A DNA stretch of 64,000 bases from Dioscorea cayenensis subsp. rotundata (lineage: Eukaryota; Streptophyta; Magnoliopsida; Dioscoreales; Dioscoreaceae), in the NCBI RefSeq assembly GCF_009730915.1, contig NC_052477.1, positions 20,599,688 through 20,663,687 on the forward strand. The letters run 5' to 3'. Below the pieces are notes generated by a model. The model did no database searches, was not told the origin of the DNA, and saw nothing but the letters and a program-made list of their open reading frames with translations. Both the position numbers and the translations under genes were made by a program. Positions 1 to 12,474 of the stretch are shown here, piece after piece (the stretch's first letter is position 1; each line of letters starts with the position of its first letter).

Positions 1-684
1 GCACTTTGGCCGTGCTTCACAATTTGATTTTTAATGATGTATTTACAAAGTCATTATTACAAATGCAAAATTGTTCTTGTATATATTTATGATGTATTAT
101 TATTGGGAAAATCATGAACTAAAATATTTATTAAAATTTCAGTTTAATATCATGAATACTGGTGGTGGTGGATTCATGGTTTGCTTTTGAGTCAATGCAT
201 AAATGTCATTTGCAGTGTGTACAACATTAATGCTTGGTGCATGCCATGTTCTGGTTGAAGGTGACTTTGCATAGTCCTGAGCATTCATTGGTTTTTCCAT
301 GCATGCCGGGTCATGCACGTATAAACCTACGCGTTATTTTATACTCTGCTATATCAGTTTAAAGGGATAAAAACAAATAAATAAATATCATTCAGGATCA
401 AATTAAAATAATAACAAGATATACACCTAGTAATTTTAAATAACTTGAATTTATAGAGCCATGATTTAAGCTTTTAGATTTGAATCCTGACTATAACTCT
501 CTAGACTATGAACAAATGCTTAATTCACTTTGACACTGTACGTAAAAGTATAAAAAAGAGGCAAAATGATGAAATTATAGACTAATATAACAAAAAAAAT
601 AACTTGACTCAATTACCATCTTCACATTAGGAGGATTGTAACTTGTACCTTGCCAAGTTGAGTTGGTGGCTTCTCCACTTCATC

Positions 685-688
685 AAAA

Positions 689-719
<31 letters not shown>
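685..719. repeat. (AAAT)n microsatellite
   Basis: An uninterrupted tetranucleotide run of AAAT units lies upstream of the glucanase gene. The rest of 1-893 is AT-rich spacer in which I see no gene. Confidence 0.9.
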
Positions 720-722
<3 letters not shown>

Positions 723-893
723 TAAGTCCAAATAACAAATTAAAATAGTCCTCAAAATGACTAGGAACAGATACAGGGACTATGACCTCTAATGAAGACT
801 GTAGAAGTCATGGTCCTCATGGAGTTTTAATGTGCATGGAAATTTGGAGTTAGAAAAGGTAAAAGATGTGGAAATAGTCATGAATCATTGCTC

Positions 894-902
894 TATTTAA
901 AG
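894..902 (+). promoter_or_regulatory. TATA-like box of the GH17 gene
   Basis: TATTTAAAG lies about 75 bp before the ATG at 976, a suitable distance for a TATA element with a short 5' leader. This is inferred from position and sequence only. Confidence 0.5.
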
Positions 903-975
903 AGACGAATTTTGAGCTATTGAGAGATCACCAAAGGTATTGATCAATATTTGCATTCTAGTGTATCAATTCCCC

Positions 976-2472
976 ATGGCTATCTTTAGTGCCTTTTCCA
1001 TCTTTGCCACTTGTTTAGCTCTTGGATTTCTTGTGACAATGCCAATAGGTAATCTTTTCTTCTCTTATTTATTTATTTATTTATTATCAATTTTTTTTTT
1101 TTTATTTGAGAAGTTAAAGACTATATTATGTTACATAAAATTTCAGTTTTTCAGGGGTAATATTGGGATGAACAACTAGTGTTATCCCACTATCACTGAC
1201 CAAAAATTTAAAATAAATATGATTAATTTTGATGACCATATGATATAGCAGAGCCAATGCATTTAGTGTAATATTACATTTCTATCACCAGTTTCAAATT
1301 TTTTTCTTCTTTTAATTAACTTGAGAATTTATGCAATATGTTTAAGAATATTATTATAACATATATAATAATCTGCACAATATATTTATTTTAAATATTA
1401 TACAATTCATGCATTAGTTGGATTAACTGTGCATTTCTTTCAACTAATTTACTTTTATCATTATTAATATATAGTGGCTTTATTAATAACACGGTTATGA
1501 TAATATATAGGGGGAGAATCTATTGGAGTTTGCTATGGTAGGCTTGGCAATGATCTACCTCAACCAAGTGATGTTGTGGCTCTCTATAAGTCCAAGAATA
1601 TTGGAGCTATGAGAATCTATGACCCTTATGACACTGCCCTTCAAGCTCTAAAAGGCTCTAATATTGAACTCATCCTTGATGTCCCTAGTAATGATGATAA
1701 TAATGAGCTTCAACGTTTGGCTTCTGACTCATCAGCAGCAAATGACTGGGTTAAAAACAACATTGTATCTTATTGGCCAGATGTTAAATTCAAGTATATT
1801 GCAGTTGGCAATGAAGTTATCCCTGAAAAAGAAAACTTGATGCAATATGTGCAACCAGCCATGCAAAATATCTACAATGCATTATCTTCATATGGACTTC
1901 AAGATCAAATCAAGGTTTCAACCTCTGTTTCCTTTAGAGTGGTTGACTCAACATCTCCTCCTTCTCATGGTGTGATTGCTTCTGCTGCACAACCAAGCAT
2001 GGTACCCATCATCCAATTCCTTAGCAAGATAGGAGCTCCTCTCTTGGTTAATGTGTATCCTTACTTCAGTTATACAGAGAATCCTGACAAAATTAGTATT
2101 GACTTTGCCCTATTTACTTCTCCTAATTTTGTGGTAAATGATGGATCTTTGAACTATCAGAACCTATTTGATGCCATGGTTGATTCATTGTATTATGCTT
2201 TAGAGAAGTCTGGTGGATCCAATGTAGGTATTGTTATATCTGAGAGTGGTTGGCCTTCTGCTGGTGGAGATGCAGCAAGCATAGAAAATGCACAGACTTA
2301 TAACCAGAATTTAATTAAACATGTGGGGCAAGGAACACCAAAAAGACCTGGAGCAATAGAGACTTATATATTTGCAATGTTTAATGAGAATAATAAGGGA
2401 CCAGAGGAAAGAGAAAAGCATTTTGGACTTTTCTATCCTGATCAATCTCCTGTTTATCCTATTAATTTTTAG
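976..2472 (+). CDS. glucan endo-1,3-beta-glucosidase (GH17), two exons
   Basis: Secreted endo-beta-1,3-glucanase that hydrolyses callose-like or fungal beta-1,3-glucans, the plant PR-2 family. Exon 1 (976-1048) encodes a hydrophobic signal peptide starting MAIFSAFSIF. A phase-1 intron (1049-1510, GTAATC...ATATAG) follows, and exon 2 (1511-2472) gives the mature domain starting GESIGVCYG. The protein is 344 aa. The acid/base glutamate lies in AVGNEV (about residue 126) and the nucleophile in ISESGWPSAGG (about residue 269). The FAMFNENN motif and C-terminal end PVYPINF are present, with no vacuolar or CBM43 extension. ATG 976 is chosen because it directly precedes the signal peptide; upstream in-frame codons are non-ATG. 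No break is seen. A convergent paralogue lies at 3958-4912. Endo-glucanase is the family assignment; the exact substrate is not visible. Confidence 0.95.
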
Positions 2473-2505
2473 TATATGAACAATACTGTTATTACTGTAT
2501 CAGAT

Positions 2506-2511
2506 AATAAA
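2506..2511 (+). terminator. polyadenylation signal AATAAA
   Basis: A canonical AATAAA sits 34 bp after the glucanase stop codon, in AT-rich sequence. The spacer 2512-3957 is otherwise AT-rich with a TA microsatellite near 3098-3117, and I see no gene in it. Confidence 0.6.
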
Positions 2512-3097
2512 GATTGTGTTATTTATATCACATATTTATTTGAATAAATAATTAGTTTTTGGGTGTACCATGAAACATTATCAATAAATTATCTTTTACT
2601 TAATAATAGTATTTTGCATGAAAGATGACAAACTAAAGAAAAATTAGGATATATGATTCATTATCAATGAATTTGGATTATTTTTATTATTATTTTGTTT
2701 ATTTTCCTTCATATGGAAAATTTTCCTTCATTCTGTATTAATGTGATATGATGAGTGTCATATGGGAATAGTTGAGACGGTTGAAATGATAGGTATTTTT
2801 CTCATGAAAAAAAATACATTCATTTGCCTGTCAATAAAGATAAAAATGCAACCCAAAAACTAAATGATAAAATAATAAAGAAAAGATATCATTTGTTGCT
2901 AGAAATGAAGGATTTCAATCTCATTATCACTTATTTTTTCTTTATATAATATGCGAAATTTATTTATTATTTAGTATATTTTTAAAATTTAAAAATTCAT
3001 GTGAAATTGTTTTTTTCTAATTATATAAAATCTAATATTCTAATATGATAGAAATAATCATAATTAAATAAATGACAATCTATATGAAAAAAGCCAA

Positions 3098-3117
3098 ATA
3101 TATATATATATATATAT
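3098..3117. repeat. (TA)n microsatellite
   Basis: A short uninterrupted TA dinucleotide run in the spacer between the two convergent glucanase genes. Confidence 0.85.
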
Positions 3118-3957
3118 AAACATCTGATTATCTGATTAAAAACAAGAGAAAATAAGAAACTGAAATCAGTAAAAATAGAAGGATAATTAGAATTATATGA
3201 AAAAAAACACATAATTAGAAGAGTCCTCAAAGCCATTCTCCTCAATTTAATTGAGAAACAAAATATGAAAATAACATATAATAGTTATACTACCACCAAA
3301 AGTAGAAGAAGTTATATTTATTGTTTGATTGTACTTCATATTCATAAAAAAAACTTCTTTATTGGAATGAATTTATCCTTCTTAATTAATTGATGATATA
3401 ATAATTTTAGCATTAAATGAATTTAGTATAATTTATAAATTTTGAAGAAAAAAAATATATCAATGGCATCGGCTATCATATGGGTTACTTGATGATGTGG
3501 GATTATGTAGAGAATCCATGTTTTTCCATAACCAAACACTCACTGGCTGTTTTTCTTATCATTCTGTCATATTTAGTTTTTCTTTCAATATTGAAAGTGG
3601 TGTACTTAACTTTTAATGTAAGTAAGATAAAAAGGTAAAAATAAACAAAAGTACTTCAATTATAAAAAAATTAATATATGAGTTATTTTTTTGAGAGATA
3701 ACATATTTCATTTTTAAATTGTTAATCCTTAAAATATCTTTCCCTTCAATTTTTTCCTTCATTTTCAGCCACCAAAATAAACACAGTGGTAAAGATAACT
3801 TTTTATTAATATATAAATATAAAAAAATATAAAATACAGATACCAAAACAAGTTTTAATTGTTGTGCCCATCTTCATAGTATATGATTTAGTTGATTAAA
3901 CTTTTATTTTTATTTTTAGCTACATCATAGTTTTTTTCCTCCAATATTATTTAGAGT

Positions 3958-4912
3958 TTAGAAATTAATAGAGTATACAGGTGTTCCATCAGGATTGAAA
4001 AAGTCCAAAAATGCTTCTCATACTCTGGTGATTTTTTTGGTTCTCATTGAACATTGCATAAACAAAAAGCCTCCATAGCTCCAGGTCTCTTTGGTGTTCC
4101 TTTCCCCACATGATTAATCAAGTTTTGGTAATAAGTCCTAGCATTATCAACACTTGCTGCATCTCCGCCAGCGGAAGGCCAACCACTCTCTGATACCACA
4201 ATACCCACATTAGATCCACCAGCCTTTTCTAAAGCTGAATACATTGTATCAAGCATGGCATCAAACAAGTTTTGATATTTGAAAGATCCATCTGTCACCA
4301 CTGTCCCAGGAGATGTAAATAGAGCATAGTTTATATCAATGATGTCCTTGTTGTTAATATAAGTTAAGTAAGGGTACACATTAACTAGAAGAGGTGATCC
4401 AGTTGAATTTAAGAATTGGATGATAGGTACTAAATTTAACATCACTTCAGAGGAGAATAACCCAGCTAAAGGTGAGGAAAATGTATTAGCTAGGAAAAAT
4501 GTGGCTAGGAATACTACAGTTGAAACCTTGATTTCATCTTCCCTGCCCACTGACAACAATGCAGTGCGAATATTTCGTATAGCTGGGAGCACATATTGTG
4601 CCATCTTTCCGGGAATAACTTCATTTCCAACTGCTATGTACTTGAATTTAATTTGTGATGAATAAGGTTTAATATTGGTTTGCACCCAAACGTTTGTTGC
4701 TGAAGGATCAGAAGCGAAACTTTGGAGATTATCATTGGAAACACTAAGCATTATTTCAATATTTGAGCCTCTGAGAGCTTCAAGAGCAGAAAGATTGGGA
4801 TCATAGAGTCTCATGGCTGTAATGTTATTGGATTGGTAGAGAGCTACAACTTCACTTGATTGGGGTAAATTATCACCAAGTGTGCCATAACATACTCCAA
4901 TTGATTGTCCAC
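3958..4912 (-). pseudogene. GH17 beta-1,3-glucanase paralogue, frameshifted 3' end, first exon missing
   Basis: The minus strand encodes a close paralogue of the 976-2472 gene: QSIGVCYGTLGDNLPQSSE after a TGCAG acceptor (4914-4913), AVGNEVIPGK, and the catalytic ISESGWPSAGG counterpart VSESGWPSAGG. Splice phase matches the intact gene. Near the C-terminus the frame breaks: the open frame stops at TGA 4044, while the expected FNENQK, EKHF and terminal PVYSINF segments appear in shifted frames down to a TAA at 3958-3960. The breaks fall in T and A homopolymers. Upstream, 4913-5099 looks like intron, then a 9.1-kb Mutator-like element begins at 5100. No signal-peptide exon is found on the far side (14235-14880). 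The gene is therefore probably dead by truncation, although the frameshifts alone could be consensus errors. Confidence 0.85.
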
Positions 4913-6435
4913 CTGCATGTTATTGCACAATTTTAGATTATGATGATGATGATGATGTCTAAGTTAGTAGTTCATTTAAATTCATTGAAAACAAATAAAT
5001 TAATTTTGCATTGAAATATAATTCGAAAACTAAATTTTGCTTTGCTTGTTCAAATTCATTTTAATAACACTGAATAAGTTATTGATATAATAATAATAAG
5101 GGAAAATTACTGTTCACCCCTCGTAATTTTCAAAAACTTCCCAAAACCCCTCCCTACTTTTTGCACATCCCCCGACGCTCTTTCCAGTTAGTGTTTAACT
5201 CCCTTTTACCCCCTACTGCTCACTTCAAATGGGTCCATGTTGTGAAATCCCTATTTTTGGCCCTGAAAATGGTGGGAAAGGAAAACGCCAAATCACATCA
5301 TGTTCAACCTTTTGAAGACTTTTCCGCTTGGTTTAACGCTTTAAATATTTTTTACTAACATGTTTAATAATTATCATATCCGGTAATACTTCCCATCTCC
5401 GCTTAACGTTGATCTTTACATGTATAACTATTCATATTAACGCTAGAAATTCTCAAAAGTCTCTGCAGAAACGGTGATCTTTTTCGCTTGATCCGAATCG
5501 CTGGCAGGGTGTACGCGTGGTGGTAAGATTATGGTATCCCGTGCATAAGAATTAATGACGGCATTAAAATTTATGCACGGTAACATAATTTTCGTAACAC
5601 CCGCTCGTTCTCATCGACCAATGTCGCCATCGTGTGCTTAACTTTTTTTCTCGGATATGAAGAGTCACCGTCATGAATTCACACCATAAATAACCGTGAA
5701 AGAACCCTCCCGACGGACAACCACTCCTCGCTCGTCCCTCATCATCCTCCCTCCTCCTCCTCCTCCTCCTCGTCCCTCCCTCTTCCCATGGACAACCACT
5801 CTATCTGAAAGGATGTTTCGTGAACCTTCTTCCTTATCTTGAGAATCATTTAGCCGCAATCACGCAACAAGTTAAAACTATCTTTTTCGCTCAGTCGAAA
5901 ATGCTCTCATAATCGCCTCGAATCGCAGAGGATTCTTCACGGTGGATGACGGCAAGCAATTAAGCTGAGCATTTCGACTTGGGTAAGAAAAGAAATTTTT
6001 CACGTATTTCGCGATTCATGGAGGATTCTCTAGAGGAGGAAGATCGGGAAACATCCTTTAAGACGGGTTGATATTTATCACTGAGACTTTCGTTACCATT
6101 TAAGAACATTACGTCGATGTACAACCATTACGCTCGCGGTTTAACTATCGTGATCTTCGCTTAAGTCCCACCATGACACATCGCCCAATAGTCGCTTTTC
6201 ATGAATGTGTGTTATTTAACCTTTTTAATGTTGTACGCTATGCGTGTTCAAGTTGATGCGCATGTTATGCAAACCGCTGTGAGCATTCGAATGTACGTGC
6301 ACACTTGTTTCGATTATACGAGGGTCGAGTCGTGAGTGTCCAAAAGTCCGAGCGGACGTTGTAAATGTTGTAAATGTTGTAAATCTTTTATAAATAAAAC
6401 GAAACAAGCTTTATTTCGACTGTGAACTTCGAAAT

Positions 6436-6805
6436 TTAAACATAGACCTAGTAAAAACAAAACAATGTGGGAAACAAAAAGAACGCCATTGTAAACAATA
6501 GAAAATACGTAAATATGTTTAAACAGTGACAACGGTGTTTAAGAAAAAGTTACTCTTTAAACAATGACAACGGTGTAAACAATAGAAAAAGTTAAACACT
6601 ACTCAAGTTACTCTTTAAACAATGACAACGGTGTTTAAGAAAAATACGTAAAGATGTTTAAACAAAGTGACCCGTGAGGTACCCATCTTCAACGCGATGT
6701 CAGTGAAAGCATTCAATTTAAACAATAACATATTATTTAAATGATATAGACTTTAGTTAAACAATTAACTGTTTTTTTAAACACTATATGTATCTGCTTT
6801 TAAAC
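6436..6805. repeat. TTAAAC-phased repeat block 1 (5' of transposase relic)
   Basis: TTTAAAC cores recur at about 18-23 bp spacing, for example 6519, 6539, 6557, 6592, 6615, 6635, 6658, and again 6718, 6737, 6757, 6777, 6800. A longer unit, CTTTAAACAATGACAACGG, is repeated at 6555 and 6613. It lies upstream of the transposase start. A weaker version is visible at 5333-5440. Confidence 0.75.
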
Positions 6806-7474
6806 ATAAAAAGCTTTCGACGCTTACATGAGACTCATGTTGAGTTGAGAACTTTCATTCGAACGATGACAATATGTCTTCCTCATGACGATGACATATA
6901 TTTCCCTTTTTGCCCTTGGGATGGAGGGAAAAAAATACCGCCCAATCACATCACGCCTAGTCTAACCTCTATGCATACAATCGCTGCACTTTTTGTTTGC
7001 CTTTTCCGATCGCTGCTTGTTCTTTACATCTTCTACTTCTTCTTCTTCGCTCTTCTTTTTGTTCTTCATTTTCATTTGGTTTTCGTACGATTTGGTTTTC
7101 ACCGATATATTATGGAGAGTTTTTGTGGTATTGCTAGATTCAACGGGGAGGGAAGAGTGCTAATGTTCACGGACTCGCACTTCTTGGGAGTTGGTGTTAG
7201 TCGAGATATGTGAGCGATGGGGTCTCAAGTTTCTCTTGTCGTGGTTAAGTTCATCACACCAGATGGATATAAAATGGTTTGCCTCAATCGAAAACGATGT
7301 TGACTTTCCAAATGGATGTGTCAGCGTCCCATTCCATCTTCAAAATGTGTCAGTAGTTGATCTTGTCGTCGAGACGTAAAATGTGCCATTGCTGAATCCT
7401 AATGAAAAAGCGAGGTTTACTCGTCAGAAGTTCCTTTTCTTTTAATTATTCCGATTGTTCGGGGTCATTATTGT

Positions 7475-7601
7475 TTAAATATGTCCGTCATCGTTAACAT
7501 ATTATACTAGTCCTTTACGTTATTAGTTAATTGCTTAAGTATTTAATTTAACGCTTTAACTATTGTAATTATCGCTTAAACATTATACTCTCCGCTTAAC
7601 A
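7475..7601. repeat. TTAAAC-phased repeat block 2
   Basis: TTAAM/TTAMC cores start at 7475, 7494, 7515, 7535, 7556, 7576 and 7596, spacing 19-21 bp. Several are preceded by CGC. The block lies between the first two coding blocks of the transposase relic. Confidence 0.85.
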
Positions 7602-8942
7602 TATTGATCTTTTCATTTCGACTCGAAGTGTTGGCAGTGAATTCGATTCTCGCGAGTGCTCCCCATTCATCCCCATGGTGACCTCGGCGTGTGGGATGTC
7701 TTCCTTCCTCGTCCCGATCATTCCGAAGTGTTGTCGTTGGATATTGACAACGCTTTTGACGGTGTCGAACATTTTAGGGGTGTACTTTCAAATCATGCAA
7801 TCAAAAGGAATTTTTGACTTCAAATTCATAAAGAACGAAAAACATCGGGTGATCGTGGAATGCGTGCCGATGGTTGTCGTTGCGCCTTCACGATCAAAAA
7901 GAGTATAACAAAAAAATACTTTTCGAATCAAGACAATCAACCCGTCACACACTTGCGGTGGTGGCATAGGTTCGGTGTCACATCCGAAAAGCGTCCAAAA
8001 AATGGGTTAGCGCACGAGTGATTCAGAAGCTCAAGGACCGTCCCTTGTACTAGGCCATCGACATTCGAAGGACATGTTGCGGGAACATGGTGTCCACATA
8101 CCATACAAGCGTGCTTGGTTGGGAAAAGAGCATGCCCGGGTGGTCCTCGACGCAGCTGACATCTCCAGCTATGATCGCTTTGCTTTGGTATGTGGATAAG
8201 GTGGTCGAGACAAATCCCTGCAGCGTATGCGATCGTGGAGAGAGACGGTGATCGCTTTTAAACGTGCATTCTTTTCTTTCAGCGCGTGTATCGTGGGATT
8301 CAAGAGGGCTTGCAGTGCGGTCACTGCTTTCTCGATGGTACCCACCTCCTTGGAAAATATCGAGGTACACCATGGGTGCCATAGGGAAAGATGATAACAA
8401 TGGTTTTTTCCACGCTGCCTTCGGTATAGCTCGACAACGAGACCGATGCCAATCGACTTGGTTCATATCTAAGTTAGGCGATGCCTTATACGAGGGTGGA
8501 GATTATCATGAGATAATTACCATCGTGTCGGACGAGTCCAAGGGCCTTGTGAGCGCAATTGCGAGAGTCTTCCCTTCTTCGCCACATGCGATCTGCCTTC
8601 GACATTTTGGAGGCCAATCTTTATGAAAGCCAATGTCGACTTGGGAAGGCATTGAGGGAGGAGTGTCGGGTCTATATGCTTCCGATTGCGTGGGCATCCA
8701 CGCTAAAGATTTCGATGATACCGTGAATGAACTGCGAGCCATATCACCCAAGCTCATCACTGGTTGATTAATAAATCGGATATGGCACATTGGTCGAATT
8801 ATCTCGTTCGGAGGTGATCGTTGGGGTGAGATGTATTCGAACGTCGCTGGAGTCGCTCAATGCTTGGATCAAGGAAGCTCGTCATTTACATGCGACTTAA
8901 AAATGGTCGACTCCATAAGGTCTCGCGAATGTTGGTTTACAC

Positions 8943-9092
8943 TTAACATTTAGTATTACCCCTTTAAACATTCTCAATCTTTGTTTCATTACACTTGTCT
9001 GACTTTAAATATTAATCATTTCGTTTAAATAATTACAATAATGTTTAAACATGTTGATCGAATTATTTAACCATCAATGCCTTTGTTTAACA
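8943..9092. repeat. TTAAAC-phased repeat block 3
   Basis: Cores start at 8943, 8964, 8984 (degenerate TTCAT), 9005, 9025, 9045, 9067 and 9087, spacing 20-22 bp. The block separates the catalytic-domain part from the SWIM-like part, in the position of an intron. Confidence 0.85.
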
Positions 9093-9721
9093 TTATTTGC
9101 CGAGGTTCAAGTTGATGCGCATGTTATGTAAATCGGCGTGAGCAAGCGACTCAAAATGGGAGAGCTACTTACTGCCCGACATACATTCGAAGTTAGAGAT
9201 CATTGTTGAGGACGACCGAAAGTCTTTGTGTTGGTCGTTGTGTCGATGATCGCTACGTAAGTGATCGACCAATGCAGAAGAACTCCCGTGGATCTCGCCA
9301 TCGAATCTTGTTCACGTCGAAGGTGGCAAGTTTATGGTATCCCTCGCAAACATGCTTGCGACAGCAATAATGCGCATGCACACCAACGTATATCGATTTA
9401 TTAGCGGTACTTCACCGTCGACAATTACAAACCAGGGCGATAAGGAAGCTATATTCCCATACCCGACGATGACAGGCCTTCGAGACGCTAAAATCGTGGA
9501 GCTTGTCATGACGCCTCGTGATTAGAAGGCGACCCGGGCTGCCTAGACGAAAAGAGGATCGAGTCGTAAGCGCTTTGATGTCCGCGAAGTTACATTGCAG
9601 CTACGCCAAAGGATCCGATCACAATCGACGATCTTGCAATGAAACTCGTCACGACTAGGCATTGTTAATAAACCGATGGCGATGTGGGAAACATTGTGTA
9701 TTGATGGGAACCTTTCCACAT

Positions 9722-9932
9722 TTAAACTCTTACTCTTTACAACGAATTGAATGTATTTACAGATGACATTGTTATTTTTAAACGGATACAGTTGTAATTT
9801 GAAATATTTCATCCGATGTTTAAACAATGAGTGCATTTATTTAAACAGAGACGAGTGTTATTTTAAACTGTACATCGTGATTTTTGAAAATATTTAAAAC
9901 TGATGTTTAAACGATATATAGTATATTTAAAC
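9722..9932. repeat. TTAAAC-phased repeat block 4 (between convergent relics)
   Basis: Cores start at 9722, 9778, 9820, 9841, 9863, 9894, 9907 and 9927. Most gaps are one or two multiples of about 21 bp, with one pair off register (31 then 13). The block lies between the convergent transposase and Ulp1-like relics. Confidence 0.75.
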
Positions 9933-10954
9933 AAATGAAAGTGAAATGTACACAATTACAACGTAAATTAAACAATGAAATAAAAACCGAATGGAATTTA
10001 ACTCGCTTTTACAATTCAAAACAAACAAAATTTACATTAAGATATACAAGTCATGTTCTTCTGAACACGAAAACAATGAATTGAATTTGTCCATATTTAC
10101 ATTTGAAAACAAATTGACGAAATGGATATACAGGACATGTTATTCAAAAACAAAAATTTAACCCGCTTGTGATCGACCCTCCTTTGTCATGGACACCGAC
10201 CGCCCTCCCTCCTTAAGTATGCGGGTAACATACCGTATCCCGAGGTAAGGAACGCCCTCGTCATCGGTAGCCGTAACTTCTCACCCCACGAATTGCTCGA
10301 TAAACCGCATGACGTAGACTGCGCAAATCGACGCTTCCTTGTTTTTGGCGTGCGGGTTTTCGTGTCGGCACGAGCGGTATTTTGTCGCCGACTCGCTTTA
10401 ACTCCATATCGGCTCAAAGGTCGAATAGATTCCGATTGTCGAGATATGCAAGTCGAGATTAGAATACCCGATTTAAATACCAAATGATATTAATCGGACA
10501 TAATTAAAAGAACTTACCATGTCCAACGCGCTCCTTATCGTACTCCGGACATGAAGAATAATGCCCTGTATTCTTGTTTATCATCGTCTGTGACTGACGA
10601 TACTGGAAGTGGCCATTCATGATTATCGGGAGGATGACAATTTGAACTTCATGCAAAGTTACATGACAAAGATCCCCGATCATAGCCATAATTGTGTCAA
10701 ATGCGCCATCCTCGCTTGACATAAACAAATGCAGCGTCCGGGTGATGGAGGCGCCTCTTGTAGGATATGGCTTCTCGGCCGACTTTCTTTGTGATGCATA
10801 CATGAAAGCGTCCATCACATCATCGCTGACCATCTCCTTCCCCCAAGCACTTGTATAACTGTCAGGCGTGTGGTCGACAGATGGCTAGTTCTTCCACACG
10901 ACTACGTCTTGAGGTTAAACGACAATGTATATAATAAGACCATATTGTAAATAT

Positions 10955-11104
10955 TTAAATGATATTATCAATTGTTACATGATATTATATATAATTAAAC
11001 GATAAGTATAAAACTTAAATGATAACATAAAGGTATTAAACACTATTAGGAAATAGTTAAACACTATAAGAAACCTTTTAAACAATAACGTCAAAACGTT
11101 ACAC
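10955..11104. repeat. TTAAAC-phased repeat block 5
   Basis: Cores start at 10955, 10975 (TTACAT), 10995, 11015, 11036, 11057, 11078 and 11099 (TTACAC). Spacing is 20 or 21 bp at every step, while the bases between cores are not conserved. It sits in a putative intron of the Ulp1-like relic. Confidence 0.9.
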
Positions 11105-12304
11105 TTACCCGTCCATAGAAAGCGCTGAGGAAGATCCTCATCAACTCCTCGTCAGATTTGTTAAAGACGACTCAGGGCCAACCCATTTCTTCTTCTTCGA
11201 ATAAAAAGCTTTTCCGAGCCGCCATGTCCAATTTTTTTGATCTGGCCTTGATCATCTCTCTCGTTGCTCGATCGGGGTCTCATCAAAGCATCTTCCTTCG
11301 ACGCGGGGACGATGGCGACAAGATCAACTCGACACATCCTTACATGGTTGTTCTTGTTGCTGGGATTGTGTCCGGCTCGCGCAGATCGCTGGCCACGGCC
11401 ACGGCCACGGCAAACTGGATCTCGACGATCTTCTCAACCGCTGGCCACGACAACGAGCATCATTGGGAGACACACCCTTAACTTGTTCTCGATCTTCGTG
11501 GATCGTGTCCATCTATGATGCCGCAATCTCGGCAGCTGGTTCCACCGGGTCGACGATTTCATCGAGAAGAGAGTCAACAACCTTCTCAACCGCGGCAACG
11601 GCCACATCATCTACGATGTCCTCCACCGCCATATCCATATCATCAACGGCGATGACTCGAGAATAAAGATCACCGGCGATGGTGTCGCTATTGCTTTCAT
11701 CGTCAGCCCCGTGCGTGGAGACAGTAGGCATGATTGTTCTCCTCTTTTTCGCAAGTCTCTTCGAATGTGGCCGCCTTTGAACGACCTTCCCGACGATGCC
11801 GTCGCTCGTCAAATTCCCGACGCCTCGCTCGTCCCCGTGCTCAGCTCTTTTCGAGGGACGGCGCAGCGGTTGCAGAACGTCCCTTCCAGCGCCTCCACAC
11901 GAGCGATGTCGAGGAAACTCGGTCATCAATATCCGCACGCTCAAGAGTAAGAGTTGCGGTGACATCTTCACCCAATGTCACCGGTGGGCTGCCACGACGG
12001 AGGGGCCGCCATGGTCGGGGACCGCCGCTGTCGTGGTAGGGGGTTGTCTGCACTCGCCGGGTAGGGAGGGCTTCTCCCATGCCGAGGAATCGCGTGCGCG
12101 TGGTGGGTCGGAAGTAGGAGAACGGCGCCCACAAGGCACGCGATAGAGTCGCCCTCTCATCTCTGCCTTCGAGCAGTGGTTCCCGAGCAATGGCATCCAT
12201 CCGCCGTATCAGCCCCAACAAATATTTCTTCTTCAAAGATTCGCCGAACCAAATCGGAAACTAACATATGTAAACCAAACAATTTCAAATGAGATCATTC
12301 ATTT

Positions 12305-12474
12305 TTAAACTATAAAAACTATATTTAAAACGTAGTGTTTATATATTTAAACGTTATAGAATATAATTAAACGGAGAACAAAAATATTTAAACCGGTATA
12401 AATAATAGTTAAACGGTAAATACTAAAGTTAAACGCTAAATAAAATGTTTAAACATTAAAGACTTATGTTAAAC
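12305..12474. repeat. TTAAAC-phased repeat block 6
   Basis: Nine cores start at 12305, 12325, 12347, 12367, 12388, 12409, 12429, 12449 and 12469 (mean 20.5 bp). Between cores the sequence is AT-rich and divergent. Confidence 0.92.

Larger units (their letters stand above)
7112..9690 (+). pseudogene. MuDR/Kaonashi-type transposase relic
   Basis: Relic of the element's transposase. The start MESFCGIARFNGEG (7112) matches the N-terminal type of this family. A MuDR N-terminal block is recognisable near 7740-7900 (FDFKFIKNEKHRVIVEC), the MULE catalytic domain near 8300-8620 (IGKDDNNGFFHAAFGIA, IVSDESKGLVSAIARVFPSS, CLRHF), and downstream pieces HHWLINKSDMAHWSNYL (8740-8800) and a SWIM-zinc-finger-like stretch with the C-terminal tail (9330-9680). 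Numerous stops and frame changes prevent any full-length product. Non-coding blocks between the pieces carry the phased TTAAAC repeat and probably were introns. Assignment rests on motif recognition; intron limits are not resolved. Confidence 0.85.

Noticed and set aside
8050-8790. Minus-strand ORFs of 94-138 codons opposite the transposase domain
   Set aside because: Shadows of the plus-strand MULE transposase motifs.
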